Positions 33,733-43,013 of a stretch of DNA of 64,000 nt are shown here, piece after piece. The position numbers and the translations under genes are program-made. The DNA lies in the NCBI GenBank assembly GCA_964602415.1, contig CAZRQL010000001.1:139443-203442 (forward strand), read 5' to 3'. The stretch comes from CAZRQL01 sp964602415. GTDB taxonomy: Bacteria; Bacteroidota; Bacteroidia; Cytophagales; Flammeovirgaceae. Each line of letters starts with the position of its first letter. Position 1 is the first letter of the stretch. The notes under the pieces were generated by a model. That model was given only the letters and a program-made list of their open reading frames with translations, made no database searches and was not told the DNA's origin.

Positions 33733-35844
33733 ATGATTAGAACTTTAGCTTTATTGATGCTTGGAGTTACTTTAGCAAACGCTCAACCCAACCCCAACCG
33801 TTTTGCAGATATTCAAGTACTTCAGTATGAAGTTCCCGGTTTCGATAACCTGTCTTTAAAGCAAAAACTTTTGGTGTATTATCTTTCTGAGGCTGCTTTG
33901 GCCGGTCGGGATATTATTTTTGATCAAAACTGCAAATACAATCTTAGGGTTCGTAAGACAATCGAACAGATAGTCAAAAACTACTCAGGCGACAAAACCA
34001 AAGACCCTGAATGGGAACGCTTTATGACATGGGCCAAACAGGTCTGGTTCTCCCGAGGCATTCATCATCACTACAATGAGACCAAACTGGTTCCAGAGTT
34101 TAAGCGTGAATATTTTATCAAACTCGTACGCGGTTCGATGCCCAACGCAAGGTTTCCTTTATCCCCAGCCAATGCAAACAATGTGGACAAATTTGCCGGA
34201 GAGATGGCCGACATCATATTCAAAGCCGATATAGCTCCAAAAAGAGTAAATAAGGCAGCAGGTAAAGATTTGGTAATCAGTTCAGCGGCCAATTTTTATG
34301 ATGGGGTTACCCAAAGTGAGGCGGAGGATTTTTACAGATTACAAAAAGAAGCAGGTAGTCAGGAAAATCCGGTCTCTCATGGACTTAACAGTAAACTCGT
34401 AAAACTTACCTCCCCACCAATGAAGGCCCATCGCACTGCCTCAGGGACTTATGACACCAAACCAAAAGCAGGGGATATTGTGGAGTACGTTTGGTGTGTT
34501 GGTGGCAAAGACGTACATGAATCGGGTAAGCCCGGATTGTATATGCAAGCTCTTAAAAAAGTAGTTCAAAATTTGGAGTCAGCTTTGCCTTATACAGAAA
34601 ACAAATTGCAAAAAAAAGCACTGGAGTTGCTCATTGAGTACTTCCAAACAGGAGACTTAGCCAAATTTGATGAGTACAACATCGCTTGGCTAAAAGACAC
34701 ACAATCCACTATTGATTACATCTTGGGCTTTATAGAGGTTTATGGAGATCCTTTGGGCTACAAGGGGTCTTATGAAGGTGTCATCCAAATAACTGATATG
34801 GACGCTTCTAAGCGAATCAAAACCTTGGCTTCTAATGCCCAATGGTTTGAAAACAACTCTCCGATTGATAATACTTACAAAAAAGCCAAAGTTGTAGGTA
34901 TATCAGCAAAGGTGGTCAATGTAGCCATGGAAGCAGGAGACGCTGCCCCTGCCACTCCCATAGGCATCAATCTACCCAACTCCAACTGGATTAGAACCAA
35001 ACACGGATCAAAGTCCGTATCCTTAGAAAACATCAAAACAGCCTATAATACAGCATCTTCTGATGAAAAACTCAAAGAGTTTTATTCTTCAGATACAGAA
35101 GTAAAAAGACAGCAAGAGCATGGCGTTCTGGCGGGTAAGTTGCACACCGATTTACATGAAGTAGTAGGGCATGCTTCCGGCCAGCTTAAGACCGGAGTCG
35201 GGCAGCCCTCAGAAACACTCAAAAACTATTCAAATACAATAGAAGAAGCCCGAGCTGATCTGGTAGCTTTGTATTATTTGATGGATCAGAAACTTGTCGA
35301 AATAGGTGTTGCTCCTTCGGTGGAAGTAGGAAAGGCGGCTTACGATAGTTACATAACAAACGGCTTAATTACTCAACTCCAACGCATAAAACTCGGTGAC
35401 GAGATTGAAGAAGACCACATGAGAAATCGGCAGATGATAGCCGCTTGGGTATATGAGAAAGGCAAGCCTTCTAATGTAATTGAGAAAATATCGAAAAATG
35501 GCAAAACGTTCTTTGTGGTCAAGGATTATGACAAACTTAGAGGGCTTTTTGGAGAATTACTTAAAGAAGTACAGCGCATAAAATCTGAAGGCGATTTTGA
35601 AGCAGCAAAGAAATTAGTTGAAACGTATGGTGTCAAAATTGATGCAAACTTACACAAAGAAGTATTGGATCGTTTTCAAAGACTGAATCTACCTGCATTT
35701 TACGGATTCGTACAGCCCCGCTACAAACTCGTAGGGCCTAAAGACAAGCCAACCGATGTCAAAATAGACTATTCACAGTCGGATTTTGTGGAGCAAATGA
35801 TGGAGTATGGACAAAAGTACTCGTTCTTGCCTATCGAATTTTAA
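33733..35844 (+). CDS. dipeptidyl peptidase III family (M49) metallopeptidase
   Basis: 703 residues with a signal peptide (MIRTLALLMLGVTLANA), so periplasmic or surface-facing. M49 zinc site: HEVVGH at 475-480, with the second motif EEARAD at 504-509 giving the third ligand. These enzymes remove dipeptides from peptide N-termini. Relatives in databases are sometimes labelled dihydrofolate reductase, for which there is no support here. Monocistronic, between two hairpin terminators. Confidence 0.9.
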   Translation: MIRTLALLMLGVTLANAQPNPNRFADIQVLQYEVPGFDNLSLKQKLLVYYLSEAALAGRDIIFDQNCKYNLRVRKTIEQIVKNYSGDKTKDPEWERFMTWAKQVWFSRGIHHHYNETKLVPEFKREYFIKLVRGSMPNARFPLSPANANNVDKFAGEMADIIFKADIAPKRVNKAAGKDLVISSAANFYDGVTQSEAEDFYRLQKEAGSQENPVSHGLNSKLVKLTSPPMKAHRTASGTYDTKPKAGDIVEYVWCVGGKDVHESGKPGLYMQALKKVVQNLESALPYTENKLQKKALELLIEYFQTGDLAKFDEYNIAWLKDTQSTIDYILGFIEVYGDPLGYKGSYEGVIQITDMDASKRIKTLASNAQWFENNSPIDNTYKKAKVVGISAKVVNVAMEAGDAAPATPIGINLPNSNWIRTKHGSKSVSLENIKTAYNTASSDEKLKEFYSSDTEVKRQQEHGVLAGKLHTDLHEVVGHASGQLKTGVGQPSETLKNYSNTIEEARADLVALYYLMDQKLVEIGVAPSVEVGKAAYDSYITNGLITQLQRIKLGDEIEEDHMRNRQMIAAWVYEKGKPSNVIEKISKNGKTFFVVKDYDKLRGLFGELLKEVQRIKSEGDFEAAKKLVETYGVKIDANLHKEVLDRFQRLNLPAFYGFVQPRYKLVGPKDKPTDVKIDYSQSDFVEQMMEYGQKYSFLPIEF

Positions 35845-35849
35845 ACAGA

Positions 35850-35879
35850 AAAGCCCGCACATAGATGCGGGCTTTTTTT
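35850..35879. terminator. hairpin terminator between peptidase gene and tRNA-Met
   Basis: 10-bp GC-rich stem (AAAGCCCGCA 35850-35859 with TGCGGGCTTT 35866-35875), 6-nt loop, T-run after it. It also lies immediately 3' of the oppositely oriented tRNA and can end that transcript. Confidence 0.92.
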
Positions 35880-35880
35880 G

Positions 35881-35954
35881 TAGCGGAGACGGGAATCGAA
35901 CCCGTGACCTCAGGGTTATGAATCCTGCGCTCTAACCATCTGAGCTACCCCGCC
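35881..35954 (-). tRNA. tRNA-Met (anticodon CAT)
   Basis: 74 nt on the minus strand, no encoded CCA. A 7-bp acceptor (GGCGGGG with CTCCGCT, G-T ends), D arm GCTC...GAGC, anticodon loop TTCATAA, and T arm ACGGG-TTCGATT-CCCGT. The CAT anticodon could also belong to a lysidine-modified tRNA-Ile; the overall sequence resembles elongator tRNA-Met of the phylum. It lacks the initiator-type mismatch at the acceptor end, judging by its 1-72 G-T pair. Confidence 0.9.
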
Positions 35955-36044
35955 ATTTAGACTTGCAAAAATACAAGTTTTTTTGATTGACAATTTTTTT
36001 TTCTTCTAAATAAACAACACTGTCCCTACAAATTACTTCAAACG

Positions 36045-36833
36045 ATGAATCTTTCCGAACTCTGTCATAAGGCACTGCCTGCTGTAGAAACAGTTGTTGA
36101 CTTTATTGCCCATGAATCTATTGGTTTTGATGCGAGTAGTATCGAATACAAAGGGGTACGAGACTTGGTTTCTTATGTGGATAAAAAAGCGGAAGCCATT
36201 CTTTTTGACAAATTGGCTTCTTTAGTCCCTCATGCAGGCTTTTTGGCTGAAGAAGGAACTGCAAAATCACTTGATAGCGAGTGGCTTTGGGTCATAGACC
36301 CTTTGGATGGCACAACCAATTTCATGCACAAAATCCCTGTTTTTGCGGTAAGTGTCGGGCTACTTTACAATAAAAAACCCGTGATGGGCATTGTTGCGGA
36401 GGTGAACCGAAGAGAGTTTTTTTATGCTTGGCAAAATGGTGGAGCTTATCTAAATGGCAGTAAAATAACTGTTAGTAAAAACATCTTGATACAAAGTGCG
36501 CTGCTCGCTACGGGGTTTCCTTACCATGACTCTGGCAAAACCGACCAACATGTAGCTCTTTTGGCTGAACTTTTGCGCTCAGCAAGAGGACTCAGGCGAC
36601 TCGGATCAGCGGCAACGGATATTTGCTATGTAGCGGCAGGTAGGTTTGATGGTTTTTTTGAGTACAACCTCAGTCCTTGGGATGTAGCGGGAGGAGCTAT
36701 TATTGCCCAAGAAGCGGGAGGATGTATTACCGATTTCAAAGGTGATAGCGATTACATATTCGGCAGGGAGTTGGTGGTGGGTGGAGCGATTTATCCTCGT
36801 CTGATGGAAGTGGTCAAAAGACACTTTTGTTGA
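36045..36833 (+). CDS. inositol monophosphatase family protein
   Basis: 262 residues. Magnesium-dependent phosphatase fold with the metal motifs FLAEEGTAKS, WVIDPLDGTTNFMHKIP and LSPWDVAGGAIIAQEAGG. The substrate could be inositol phosphate or a related sugar phosphate; this cannot be settled from sequence. Its TGA stop shares one base with the ATG of the exonuclease gene, so the two are translationally coupled. Confidence 0.92.
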   Translation: MNLSELCHKALPAVETVVDFIAHESIGFDASSIEYKGVRDLVSYVDKKAEAILFDKLASLVPHAGFLAEEGTAKSLDSEWLWVIDPLDGTTNFMHKIPVFAVSVGLLYNKKPVMGIVAEVNRREFFYAWQNGGAYLNGSKITVSKNILIQSALLATGFPYHDSGKTDQHVALLAELLRSARGLRRLGSAATDICYVAAGRFDGFFEYNLSPWDVAGGAIIAQEAGGCITDFKGDSDYIFGRELVVGGAIYPRLMEVVKRHFC

Positions 36834-37843
36834 TGCCTATTTTAGAGTTTACCGAAAAAGGAATCTACTGTCCTAAAGGAAAATTTTATATTGATCCTTG
36901 GCAGAAAGTTGATTATGCCCTCATCACTCATGCGCATTCTGACCACGCCCGTTGGGGGAACTCCCATTACTTGGCACATAACCAAAGCGAAGGGATTATG
37001 AGGCTCAGACTTGGTCAAGATATTAGTTTTCAAGGGCTTGATTACGGTGAATCTCTTTTTGTTAACGGAGTAAAGGTCAGTCTGCATCCGGCAGGTCATA
37101 TCATTGGATCGGCTCAGATCAGGGTAGAAGCAAACGGGGAGGTTTGGGTCGTTTCAGGAGACTATAAAATTGAAAATGACGGGCTTAGTGTTCCGTTTGA
37201 ACCTGTTCGCTGTCACACTTTTATCACGGAAAGCACCTTCGGTTTGCCGGTCTATCGCTGGACAGATCAAACCTCTATTTTTGGAAAAATCAACTCTTGG
37301 TGGCGAAATAATGCTCTAAAAGGCTACAATTCAGTTGTATTCGCCTATGTGTTGGGAAAGTCTCAACGTCTTTTGCATAATGTAGATAAAAGCATTGGGC
37401 CTTTGGTGGTTCATTCGGGTGTCGCTGCCGTCAATACGGCCTTGGCTGTCAAGATGCCTGATACCCAACTCGCTACCTCATGGGTGAAAGGACAGACAGG
37501 TGCTTTTATTATTGCGCCTCCTTCCGCTATTGATTCACCTTGGCTCAAAAGGTTCGAACCGTACAAGTCCGCCATAGCTTCGGGCTGGATGGCCATAAGA
37601 GGAGTAAGGCGCAGACGAACGGTTGAAACGGGATTTGTGCTTTCAGACCATGCAGATTGGGAGGGACTTTTACAGGCCATTGAAGCGACAGAAGCCAAGC
37701 AGGTATTTGTTACTCACGGATATAGTTCTGTTTTAGCTCGCTACCTTTCAGAAGAAAAGCATGTGAAGGCTTCTGTGGTTAGGACTGAGTTTTCGGTTGA
37801 GCCTGAAGAAGAAATTACGAGTTTAGATAGCCAAACCGCTTGA
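36833..37843 (+). CDS. ligase-associated DNA exonuclease (metallo-beta-lactamase fold)
   Basis: 336 residues from the ATG at 36833 (the frame is open 6 bp farther, to a TTG). Metallo-beta-lactamase/beta-CASP core: ALITHAHSDHARWGN, HPAGHIIGSAQIRVE, VVSGDYKIENDGL, TFITESTFGLPVYRW, FVLSDHADWEGLL, FVTHGYSSVLARYL. This is the exonuclease usually found with an ATP-dependent DNA ligase and helicase; neither is in the window, and the neighbour is the phosphatase gene instead. Its 3' end overlaps convergent era by 29 bp. Confidence 0.88.
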   Translation: MPILEFTEKGIYCPKGKFYIDPWQKVDYALITHAHSDHARWGNSHYLAHNQSEGIMRLRLGQDISFQGLDYGESLFVNGVKVSLHPAGHIIGSAQIRVEANGEVWVVSGDYKIENDGLSVPFEPVRCHTFITESTFGLPVYRWTDQTSIFGKINSWWRNNALKGYNSVVFAYVLGKSQRLLHNVDKSIGPLVVHSGVAAVNTALAVKMPDTQLATSWVKGQTGAFIIAPPSAIDSPWLKRFEPYKSAIASGWMAIRGVRRRRTVETGFVLSDHADWEGLLQAIEATEAKQVFVTHGYSSVLARYLSEEKHVKASVVRTEFSVEPEEEITSLDSQTA

Positions 37844-38705
37844 GGGCTTTTTCATCCCTGCGCCAATTTTCCTGTACCCTTACATATTGCTCTAAAAATA
37901 CTTTTTTACCAAAAAAGTCTTCCATATCTTTTCTGGCAAGTGTTCCTATTTTTTTGAGCATTTTGCCTTCCTTACCGATTATGATGGCTTTTTGACTAAT
38001 TTTTTCTACATAGATTTCGGCAGAAATTTTGATGATTTCTTCTTTTTCTTTGAACTCTACAATCACAACTTGGGTACAATAGGGGATTTCTTCTTCGTAG
38101 TTTTCAAATATTTTTTCCCTCAAAATTTCAGCGGCAAAAAAACGTTCGGGTCTGTCTGTCAAGGCATCTTTGTCAAAATAGGGCGGGTGTTCAGGCATGA
38201 CCCTTAATATGAAGTCATATAAATCGGAAATGGCCAAATTTTTCAGAGCTGAAATGGGCAGTATCGGCGTATTTGGGAATTTTTGACCCCAAAGAGTAAG
38301 TTTTTCATCTACCTGTTGCTGACTGGCTAAGTCGCACTTATTGATGGCTATGAGTAGCGGCGTTTGGGTTTTGGACAAAAAATCCAAGGTGCTTTCATGG
38401 TCGAAGTCCTCATCTATGCTTGTGAGCAAGATAAGCAAATCGGCATCTTCAAGGGCTTGATAAACAGCAGTCAGCAAACTTTTGTGCAGGGTGTATTTTG
38501 GCTCAAGAATGCCGGGTGTATCAGATATGACTATTTGGTAATCTTCAGTGTTCAGGATTCCAAAGATTCTATGTCTTGTGGTTTGGGCTTTGGGGGTGAT
38601 GATGGCAAGTTTTTCACCCAACAGGGCATTGAAAAGGGTTGATTTGCCGGCATTGGGCTTTCCAATTATTGATACAAATCCTGCTTTGTGTGTTGAAGTC
38701 ATCAA
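37815..38705 (-). CDS. era: GTPase Era
   Basis: 296 residues. Ribosome-assembly GTPase binding 16S rRNA. G1 GKPNAGKST, G2 region TTRHRIFGI, G3 DTPG, G4 NKCD, G5-like SALKN, then a KH domain (AIIIGKEGKMLKKIGTLARK). The C-terminus overlaps the exonuclease gene on the other strand by 29 bp. It follows the cyclase gene by 2 bp. Confidence 0.96.
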   Translation of the reverse strand: MMTSTHKAGFVSIIGKPNAGKSTLFNALLGEKLAIITPKAQTTRHRIFGILNTEDYQIVISDTPGILEPKYTLHKSLLTAVYQALEDADLLILLTSIDEDFDHESTLDFLSKTQTPLLIAINKCDLASQQQVDEKLTLWGQKFPNTPILPISALKNLAISDLYDFILRVMPEHPPYFDKDALTDRPERFFAAEILREKIFENYEEEIPYCTQVVIVEFKEKEEIIKISAEIYVEKISQKAIIIGKEGKMLKKIGTLARKDMEDFFGKKVFLEQYVRVQENWRRDEKALKRFGYLNS

Positions 38706-38707
38706 GC

Positions 38708-39493
38708 CTATTCTCTTATAATAGTTTTATCGGAAAGAGGTTTGAGCGGATACAAAACAGGTTTGCTTGGAGAGGCATCCATTTCAAGACTGGCTATTTG
38801 CAGGTTGAGCAAATAATAGCCGTCGGGGATGTGGTTGGGGACAAATATCAACTCTGTGATGGTCGCATCAAATTGGGGGGCATCAGGATAGTCCCAAAAT
38901 AGTTTGTGCGCTCTCATTACCCCGCCGTCATCTTCTTTGTCAATAGAAGGTAGGTCAACCAGTAAGTGCTTGATATTTTGGAGTCTTAGGTACTCCGCCA
39001 AGGGAAAATCCAGATAAGTTGGATTGGTGCCCGAGTAATCTTTGAAACCTTTTTCATTTGTGTTGGGCAAAGTTCTGATGACAAGCGCATCAAAGATTTT
39101 TTTGTCCAACTTATCAATAATCGAATCTAAGGTGATAATTGAGTCGCCATAATCATCCGTTTCCGGCTCAATGCTTACGAGCAAAGCGACAAAATGAAAA
39201 TTTTTCAGACACTGATTGATGGTGATTTTTTGCTCTGTTATGTGCCCAATACATTCAGTATGAGTTCCGTTTCCATGAGGGGTTATGGTCAATATTGAGT
39301 GATTGCACGAGCCGCCTTGCTCTACACTTCCGATGAAAGTTCCATGAGTGATTACCTTACTTTCCGGGGGCTGTGCATAGTAGCAGTTTGGGTTTACCCC
39401 GTTGGGAAAAAGAGGAAAAGAAATATCTATGGGCTGAGACAAATCGGCTTCGTAGCATTTGTCGTGGTAATCGAAGATAAATTGGGCAATCAT
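38708..39493 (-). CDS. cyclase / kynurenine formamidase-like protein
   Basis: 261 residues from the ATG at 39493 (a GTG at 39502 is also in frame). Metal-dependent cyclase fold with the modified signature TPHGNGTHTECIGH (usual HxGTHxDxxxH; here Glu replaces Asp) and the later LLVDLPSIDKEDDGGVMRAH. Family members hydrolyse amides such as N-formylkynurenine, but no tryptophan-degradation gene is nearby, so the substrate is unknown. It precedes era by 2 bp. Confidence 0.82.
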   Translation of the reverse strand: MIAQFIFDYHDKCYEADLSQPIDISFPLFPNGVNPNCYYAQPPESKVITHGTFIGSVEQGGSCNHSILTITPHGNGTHTECIGHITEQKITINQCLKNFHFVALLVSIEPETDDYGDSIITLDSIIDKLDKKIFDALVIRTLPNTNEKGFKDYSGTNPTYLDFPLAEYLRLQNIKHLLVDLPSIDKEDDGGVMRAHKLFWDYPDAPQFDATITELIFVPNHIPDGYYLLNLQIASLEMDASPSKPVLYPLKPLSDKTIIRE

Positions 39494-39795
39494 CTCTAAC
39501 ACGTATTTTGAACAAAGTTATGAAAAACCCAAATCCATTACCAATTTTTTTATTGATTGGTTTAGTGCTGAAGTTTTGACTTATTTTTCTGTTGTTTTCT
39601 TCAAGACATCTTAGGAGTCAATTTCGTGGGTATCTGTCAAATAAAAACTTGAAAAACAAGTTATTAGATTCAATATTTGTTTTTTAGTAAAATTAAACTA
39701 TTTTCTTTGCACACCATTTTTGAATAAAAATTTTGAAGTTCAAAATTCGGTTGTGTTTCTTTGTGTTTCAGTTTTGTAACTTAAATTTAAAGAAA
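39494..39795 (+). promoter_or_regulatory. 302-bp gene-free stretch with the likely acpP promoter
   Basis: No open frame or RNA gene is supported here. The only signal is TTTCTTTG (39702-39709), one base off the -7 consensus, 87 bp before the acpP ATG, which would give a leader of roughly 80 nt. The stretch is strongly AT-rich. Confidence 0.4.
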
Positions 39796-40032
39796 ATGTC
39801 CAACATCGCAGACCGCGTAAAGAAAATCATCGTGGATAAACTCGGCGTAGAAGCCTCCGAGGTTACGCCCGATGCCAGTTTTACCAATCATTTGGGAGCT
39901 GACTCATTAGACCAAGTTGAGTTGATCATGGAATTGGAAAAGGAGTTCAACCTCACGATTCCTGATGACCATGCCGAAGGTATCACTACTGTCGGTCAAG
40001 CAATTACTTACATTGAGTCTAATATCAAGTAA
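39796..40032 (+). CDS. acpP: acyl carrier protein
   Basis: 78 residues from the ATG at 39796 (an upstream in-frame extension is not protein-like). The acidic four-helix ACP has the phosphopantetheine site GADSLD (Ser37), typical MSNIADRVKKIIVDKLGVE start and VELIMELEKEFNLTIPDD helix. Carrier for fatty-acid synthesis, followed by fabF and rnc in a conserved order. Confidence 0.97.
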   Translation: MSNIADRVKKIIVDKLGVEASEVTPDASFTNHLGADSLDQVELIMELEKEFNLTIPDDHAEGITTVGQAITYIESNIK

Positions 40033-40036
40033 TTTT

Positions 40037-40075
40037 GAAACCGGTTTTCCTTTTGTTAGGATACCGGTTTCTTTC
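40037..40075 (+). terminator. hairpin between acpP and fabF (partial terminator or attenuator)
   Basis: 9-bp stem GAAACCGGT (40037-40045) with ACCGGTTTC (40063-40071), 17-nt loop, then TTTCTATTTT. It could reduce read-through so that acpP is expressed above fabF (inference). Confidence 0.6.
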
Positions 40076-40107
40076 TATTTTGCATTTGAAAAATTAAATA
40101 CCAAAGC

Positions 40108-41361
40108 ATGCAGCCAAAAAGGGTTGTTATTACGGGTTTAGGGGCTTTGACCCCCATAGGCAATACTGCATCTCAGTATTGGGAAAATCTTGAAAAGGGT
40201 ATCAGCGGTGCTTCCGCTATTACCCGCTTTGATACTTCGCTGTACAAAGTCAAATTTGCCTGCGAAGTCAAAGATTTTAGTTACGAGCACCTTATTCCCA
40301 AAAGTGAGTCCAAACGCATGGACTTATTTTCTGTTTATGCTCTCTGTGTGGCCAATGAAGCCATGCAAGACTGTGGCATTGATACCAATACGATAGATAG
40401 GTTCAGGGCTGGGGTGGTCTGGAGTTCGGGAATTGGTGGAATCATAACTTTTCAAGAGGAAGTAGAAGGCTACTTGCGCAACAACCGAAACCCAAGGTTC
40501 AATCCTTTTTTTATTCCCAAAATGATTATTGACCTTAGCTCTGGGCATATTTCCATGAAGTATGGCTTGATGGGTCCGAATTATTGTACAGTTTCTGCAT
40601 GTGCGAGTTCAAGCAACGCGATTATAGATGCTTTCAATCTTATCAGATGGGGAAAAGCAGACCTTATGATAACAGGTGGCTCAGAGGCGGCTGTTACGGA
40701 AGTCGGTGTGGGTGGCTTTATGGCCATGCGGGCACTTTCTGAGCGTAATGACAGCCCACAAACTGCCTCTCGGCCTTTCGATAAGACCCGAGACGGATTT
40801 GTATTGGGTGAAGGAGCAGGAGCTTTGGTGTTGGAAGAACTCGAACACGCCCAAAGAAGAGGAGCAAAAATCTATGCAGAGATAGCCGGTGCGGGTATGA
40901 CAGCCGATGCGTACCATCTTACAGCACCTCACCCAGAAGGAATTGGCGTTCAGAGAGTTATGAAAGATGCCATTGAAGATGCCGGATTGACTCCGCAGGA
41001 TATTGATTACATCAACGTACACGGCACTTCAACTCCATTGGGTGATGTCGCGGAGATTAAGGCCATAGAGAAAGTCTTTGGGGAGCACGCTTACAAGCTA
41101 AACATAAGTTCGACCAAGTCCATGACAGGGCATCTTTTAGGAGCAGCAGGGGCAATTGAGGCCATCGCCGGAGTTGCTGCCATTCACAAAAACATGATAC
41201 CCCCTACCATAAACCACTCGGTTTACGATCCTGAGATTGATCCAAAATTAAATTTGACGCTCAATGAGGTCCAATACCGCAACGTTGAAACCGTTTTGAG
41301 CAATACTTTTGGCTTTGGGGGACACAACGCTTGCGTGTTGATAAAAAAATTCCGACCTTAA
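40108..41361 (+). CDS. fabF: beta-ketoacyl-ACP synthase II
   Basis: 417 residues. Condensing enzyme of fatty-acid elongation. Catalytic Cys in CTVSACASSSNA, two His in NVHGTSTPLGD and KSMTGHLLGAAGA, and the C-terminal NTFGFGGHNACVL. Full length and intact. 12 bp before rnc. Confidence 0.97.
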   Translation: MQPKRVVITGLGALTPIGNTASQYWENLEKGISGASAITRFDTSLYKVKFACEVKDFSYEHLIPKSESKRMDLFSVYALCVANEAMQDCGIDTNTIDRFRAGVVWSSGIGGIITFQEEVEGYLRNNRNPRFNPFFIPKMIIDLSSGHISMKYGLMGPNYCTVSACASSSNAIIDAFNLIRWGKADLMITGGSEAAVTEVGVGGFMAMRALSERNDSPQTASRPFDKTRDGFVLGEGAGALVLEELEHAQRRGAKIYAEIAGAGMTADAYHLTAPHPEGIGVQRVMKDAIEDAGLTPQDIDYINVHGTSTPLGDVAEIKAIEKVFGEHAYKLNISSTKSMTGHLLGAAGAIEAIAGVAAIHKNMIPPTINHSVYDPEIDPKLNLTLNEVQYRNVETVLSNTFGFGGHNACVLIKKFRP

Positions 41362-41373
41362 AATTACGCAAAA

Positions 41374-42105
41374 GTGTGGAGGCTTTTAAAACGGTGGTTT
41401 ACCGCTTTTAACAATGAAGAAAAAGAATTAGACAAGTTTGTCAGGTCTAATTTTGGCTTCAAGCCCCTCAATATTAATCTTTATACTTTGGCCATGCAGC
41501 ACTCGTCTGTTGCAGTTGTGAAGGGCGGCCTCAAGCAGTCCAATGAACGATTGGAGTACTTGGGCGATGCCGTTTTGGGGGTAATTATTGCAGAGTTTTT
41601 GTTTAAAAAGTACCCTTTTAAGGATGAAGGTTTTTTGACCGAAATTCGCTCAAGGATTGTAAACAGGGAGAGTCTCAATGAGTTGGCTTTTAAGTTAGAT
41701 ATTGAGAAAGTCTTACGCTTTGAAAATCGGAAAAAAATTCATCCCAGCCACAGGGCACTGTTTGGAGATGCTTTTGAAGCTTTTATAGGGGCGGTTTATC
41801 TTGATAGAGGGTATAAGTTCACACGAAAATTATTCCTGCATAGGATTATGCCGCTTTATTTTGATGTAGATCAAATAGTTGAGACCACGCGCAACTATAA
41901 GAGCAAGATTATTGAATGGGCTCAGCGCAATGGCAAAGACATAGCTTTTGAACTTGAAGAAATAGAAGATTCCAAAAAGAACAAACATTTCAAAGCAATC
42001 TTATTTTTAGACGAATCTCCAACTGCGGAGGGATTTGGCCCAAGCAAGAAAAGAGCGGAGCAAGATGCCTCAAGACGGGCAACTGAGGTGCTAAACTTGA
42101 CTTGA
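41374..42105 (+). CDS. rnc: ribonuclease III
   Basis: 243 residues from a GTG at 41374; no ATG exists in frame until well into the catalytic domain. Signature NERLEYLGDAVLGVI, second acidic motif HRALFGDAFEAFIGAVYLDRG, and a C-terminal dsRNA-binding domain (SKIIEWAQRNG ... GPSKKRAEQDASRRATEVL). Cleaves double-stranded RNA in rRNA processing. Convergent with the TPR gene. Confidence 0.95.
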   Translation: MWRLLKRWFTAFNNEEKELDKFVRSNFGFKPLNINLYTLAMQHSSVAVVKGGLKQSNERLEYLGDAVLGVIIAEFLFKKYPFKDEGFLTEIRSRIVNRESLNELAFKLDIEKVLRFENRKKIHPSHRALFGDAFEAFIGAVYLDRGYKFTRKLFLHRIMPLYFDVDQIVETTRNYKSKIIEWAQRNGKDIAFELEEIEDSKKNKHFKAILFLDESPTAEGFGPSKKRAEQDASRRATEVLNLT

Positions 42106-42127
42106 GAAAGAGCTTACTCTCAGGCTG

Positions 42128-42835
42128 CTATTCTATCATAGCCAACATCTTCTTTGCGTCATTGACTTCGACACAACGCGGGAAGTTTTGTATGATTTCT
42201 CTGTAAGCATCAGCGGCACTTTTCATATCGCCCTTACGCTCATAAGCTAAACCAAGTTTGATAAGGTATTGAGGTGAAAATTCTTCGTTCAATTTATGAT
42301 AAGCCGCTTTTTTGTAATAGGTAATTGCTTGGCTGTCATCGCCTTTTTCGCTGTAAGCGTCTCCTAACATACAATAAGCACGTGCTTGGAGAACATAGTC
42401 GGAAGATGAAAAGTCTTTGATTGCTTCTATGGCTTGCTCAAACTTATTTTCTTTCAAATAAATGATGCCTAAATACAAGTTTGCCAAGTTTCCTGCCTGA
42501 GTAGATGAATAGTCGCTTGCAATTTTTTCAAATCCCAATGTTGTATTTCCATCTCCATACAGAGCCGCATTCAAAGAATCTTTCTCAAAATAAAAGATAG
42601 CCCCATACAACTCTTTTTGTGCAGCACTTTCTCCACTTTGCAGGTAATAATTGTAAGCAAAATAAGCCCCTGTTACCACTACAATCGCGATAAGCGCGCC
42701 TAAGATTTGATTTTTATATTTTACGGTCAATTCTTGTGTTCGAGAAAAAGACTCTCCAATAACTTCATCGGCGTGAGCAAGTTTGTCAGCAAAATCATCC
42801 TGCTTAGGCGGATTTTTATCAAATTTTTTAGACAT
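42128..42835 (-). CDS. membrane-anchored TPR protein (YfgM-like layout)
   Basis: 235 residues. A cytoplasmic N-terminus, one helix at about 44-64 (ILGALIAIVVVTGAYFAYNYY), then periplasmic tetratricopeptide repeats (NLANLYLGIIYLKENKFEQA, ARAYCMLGDAYSEKGDDSQA, IKLGLAYERKGDMKSAADAY). The architecture resembles YfgM, an ancillary factor of the SecYEG translocon, but similarity is in layout only. Single gene. Confidence 0.82.
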   Translation of the reverse strand: MSKKFDKNPPKQDDFADKLAHADEVIGESFSRTQELTVKYKNQILGALIAIVVVTGAYFAYNYYLQSGESAAQKELYGAIFYFEKDSLNAALYGDGNTTLGFEKIASDYSSTQAGNLANLYLGIIYLKENKFEQAIEAIKDFSSSDYVLQARAYCMLGDAYSEKGDDSQAITYYKKAAYHKLNEEFSPQYLIKLGLAYERKGDMKSAADAYREIIQNFPRCVEVNDAKKMLAMIE

Positions 42836-42974
42836 TTTTTAAAAAATTAGCCCGCAAAGATATGAGTAGCCTGCGTTTAAAAAAAACTTTATAAAAATCT
42901 TTTTATCAGAACTAAAATCCCAAAAGACAAGTTATAGATAATTGTGAGTTTTTAGCATAATTTTTGATTAGTAA

Positions 42975-42982
42975 TATTTTTG
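42975..42982 (+). promoter_or_regulatory. putative -7 element of rpoD
   Basis: TATTTTTG fits TAnnTTTG, 31 bp before the rpoD ATG. No clear -33 TTTG at the usual spacing. Confidence 0.45.
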
Positions 42983-43013
42983 GCATCCCGTTTTTTTGGG
43001 TTAAGTAAGTTAC

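Noticed and set aside
33733..35844. Annotation as dihydrofolate reductase
   Set aside because: The protein has M49 zinc motifs (HEVVGH, EEARAD), a signal peptide and 703 residues; nothing fits DHFR.
35881..35954. tRNA-Ile2 (lysidine-modified CAT)
   Set aside because: Cannot be fully excluded, but the body of the tRNA looks like elongator tRNA-Met of the phylum.
42100..42127. Hairpin between rnc and the TPR gene as terminator
   Set aside because: Only about a 5-bp stem with no T-run; too weak to list.
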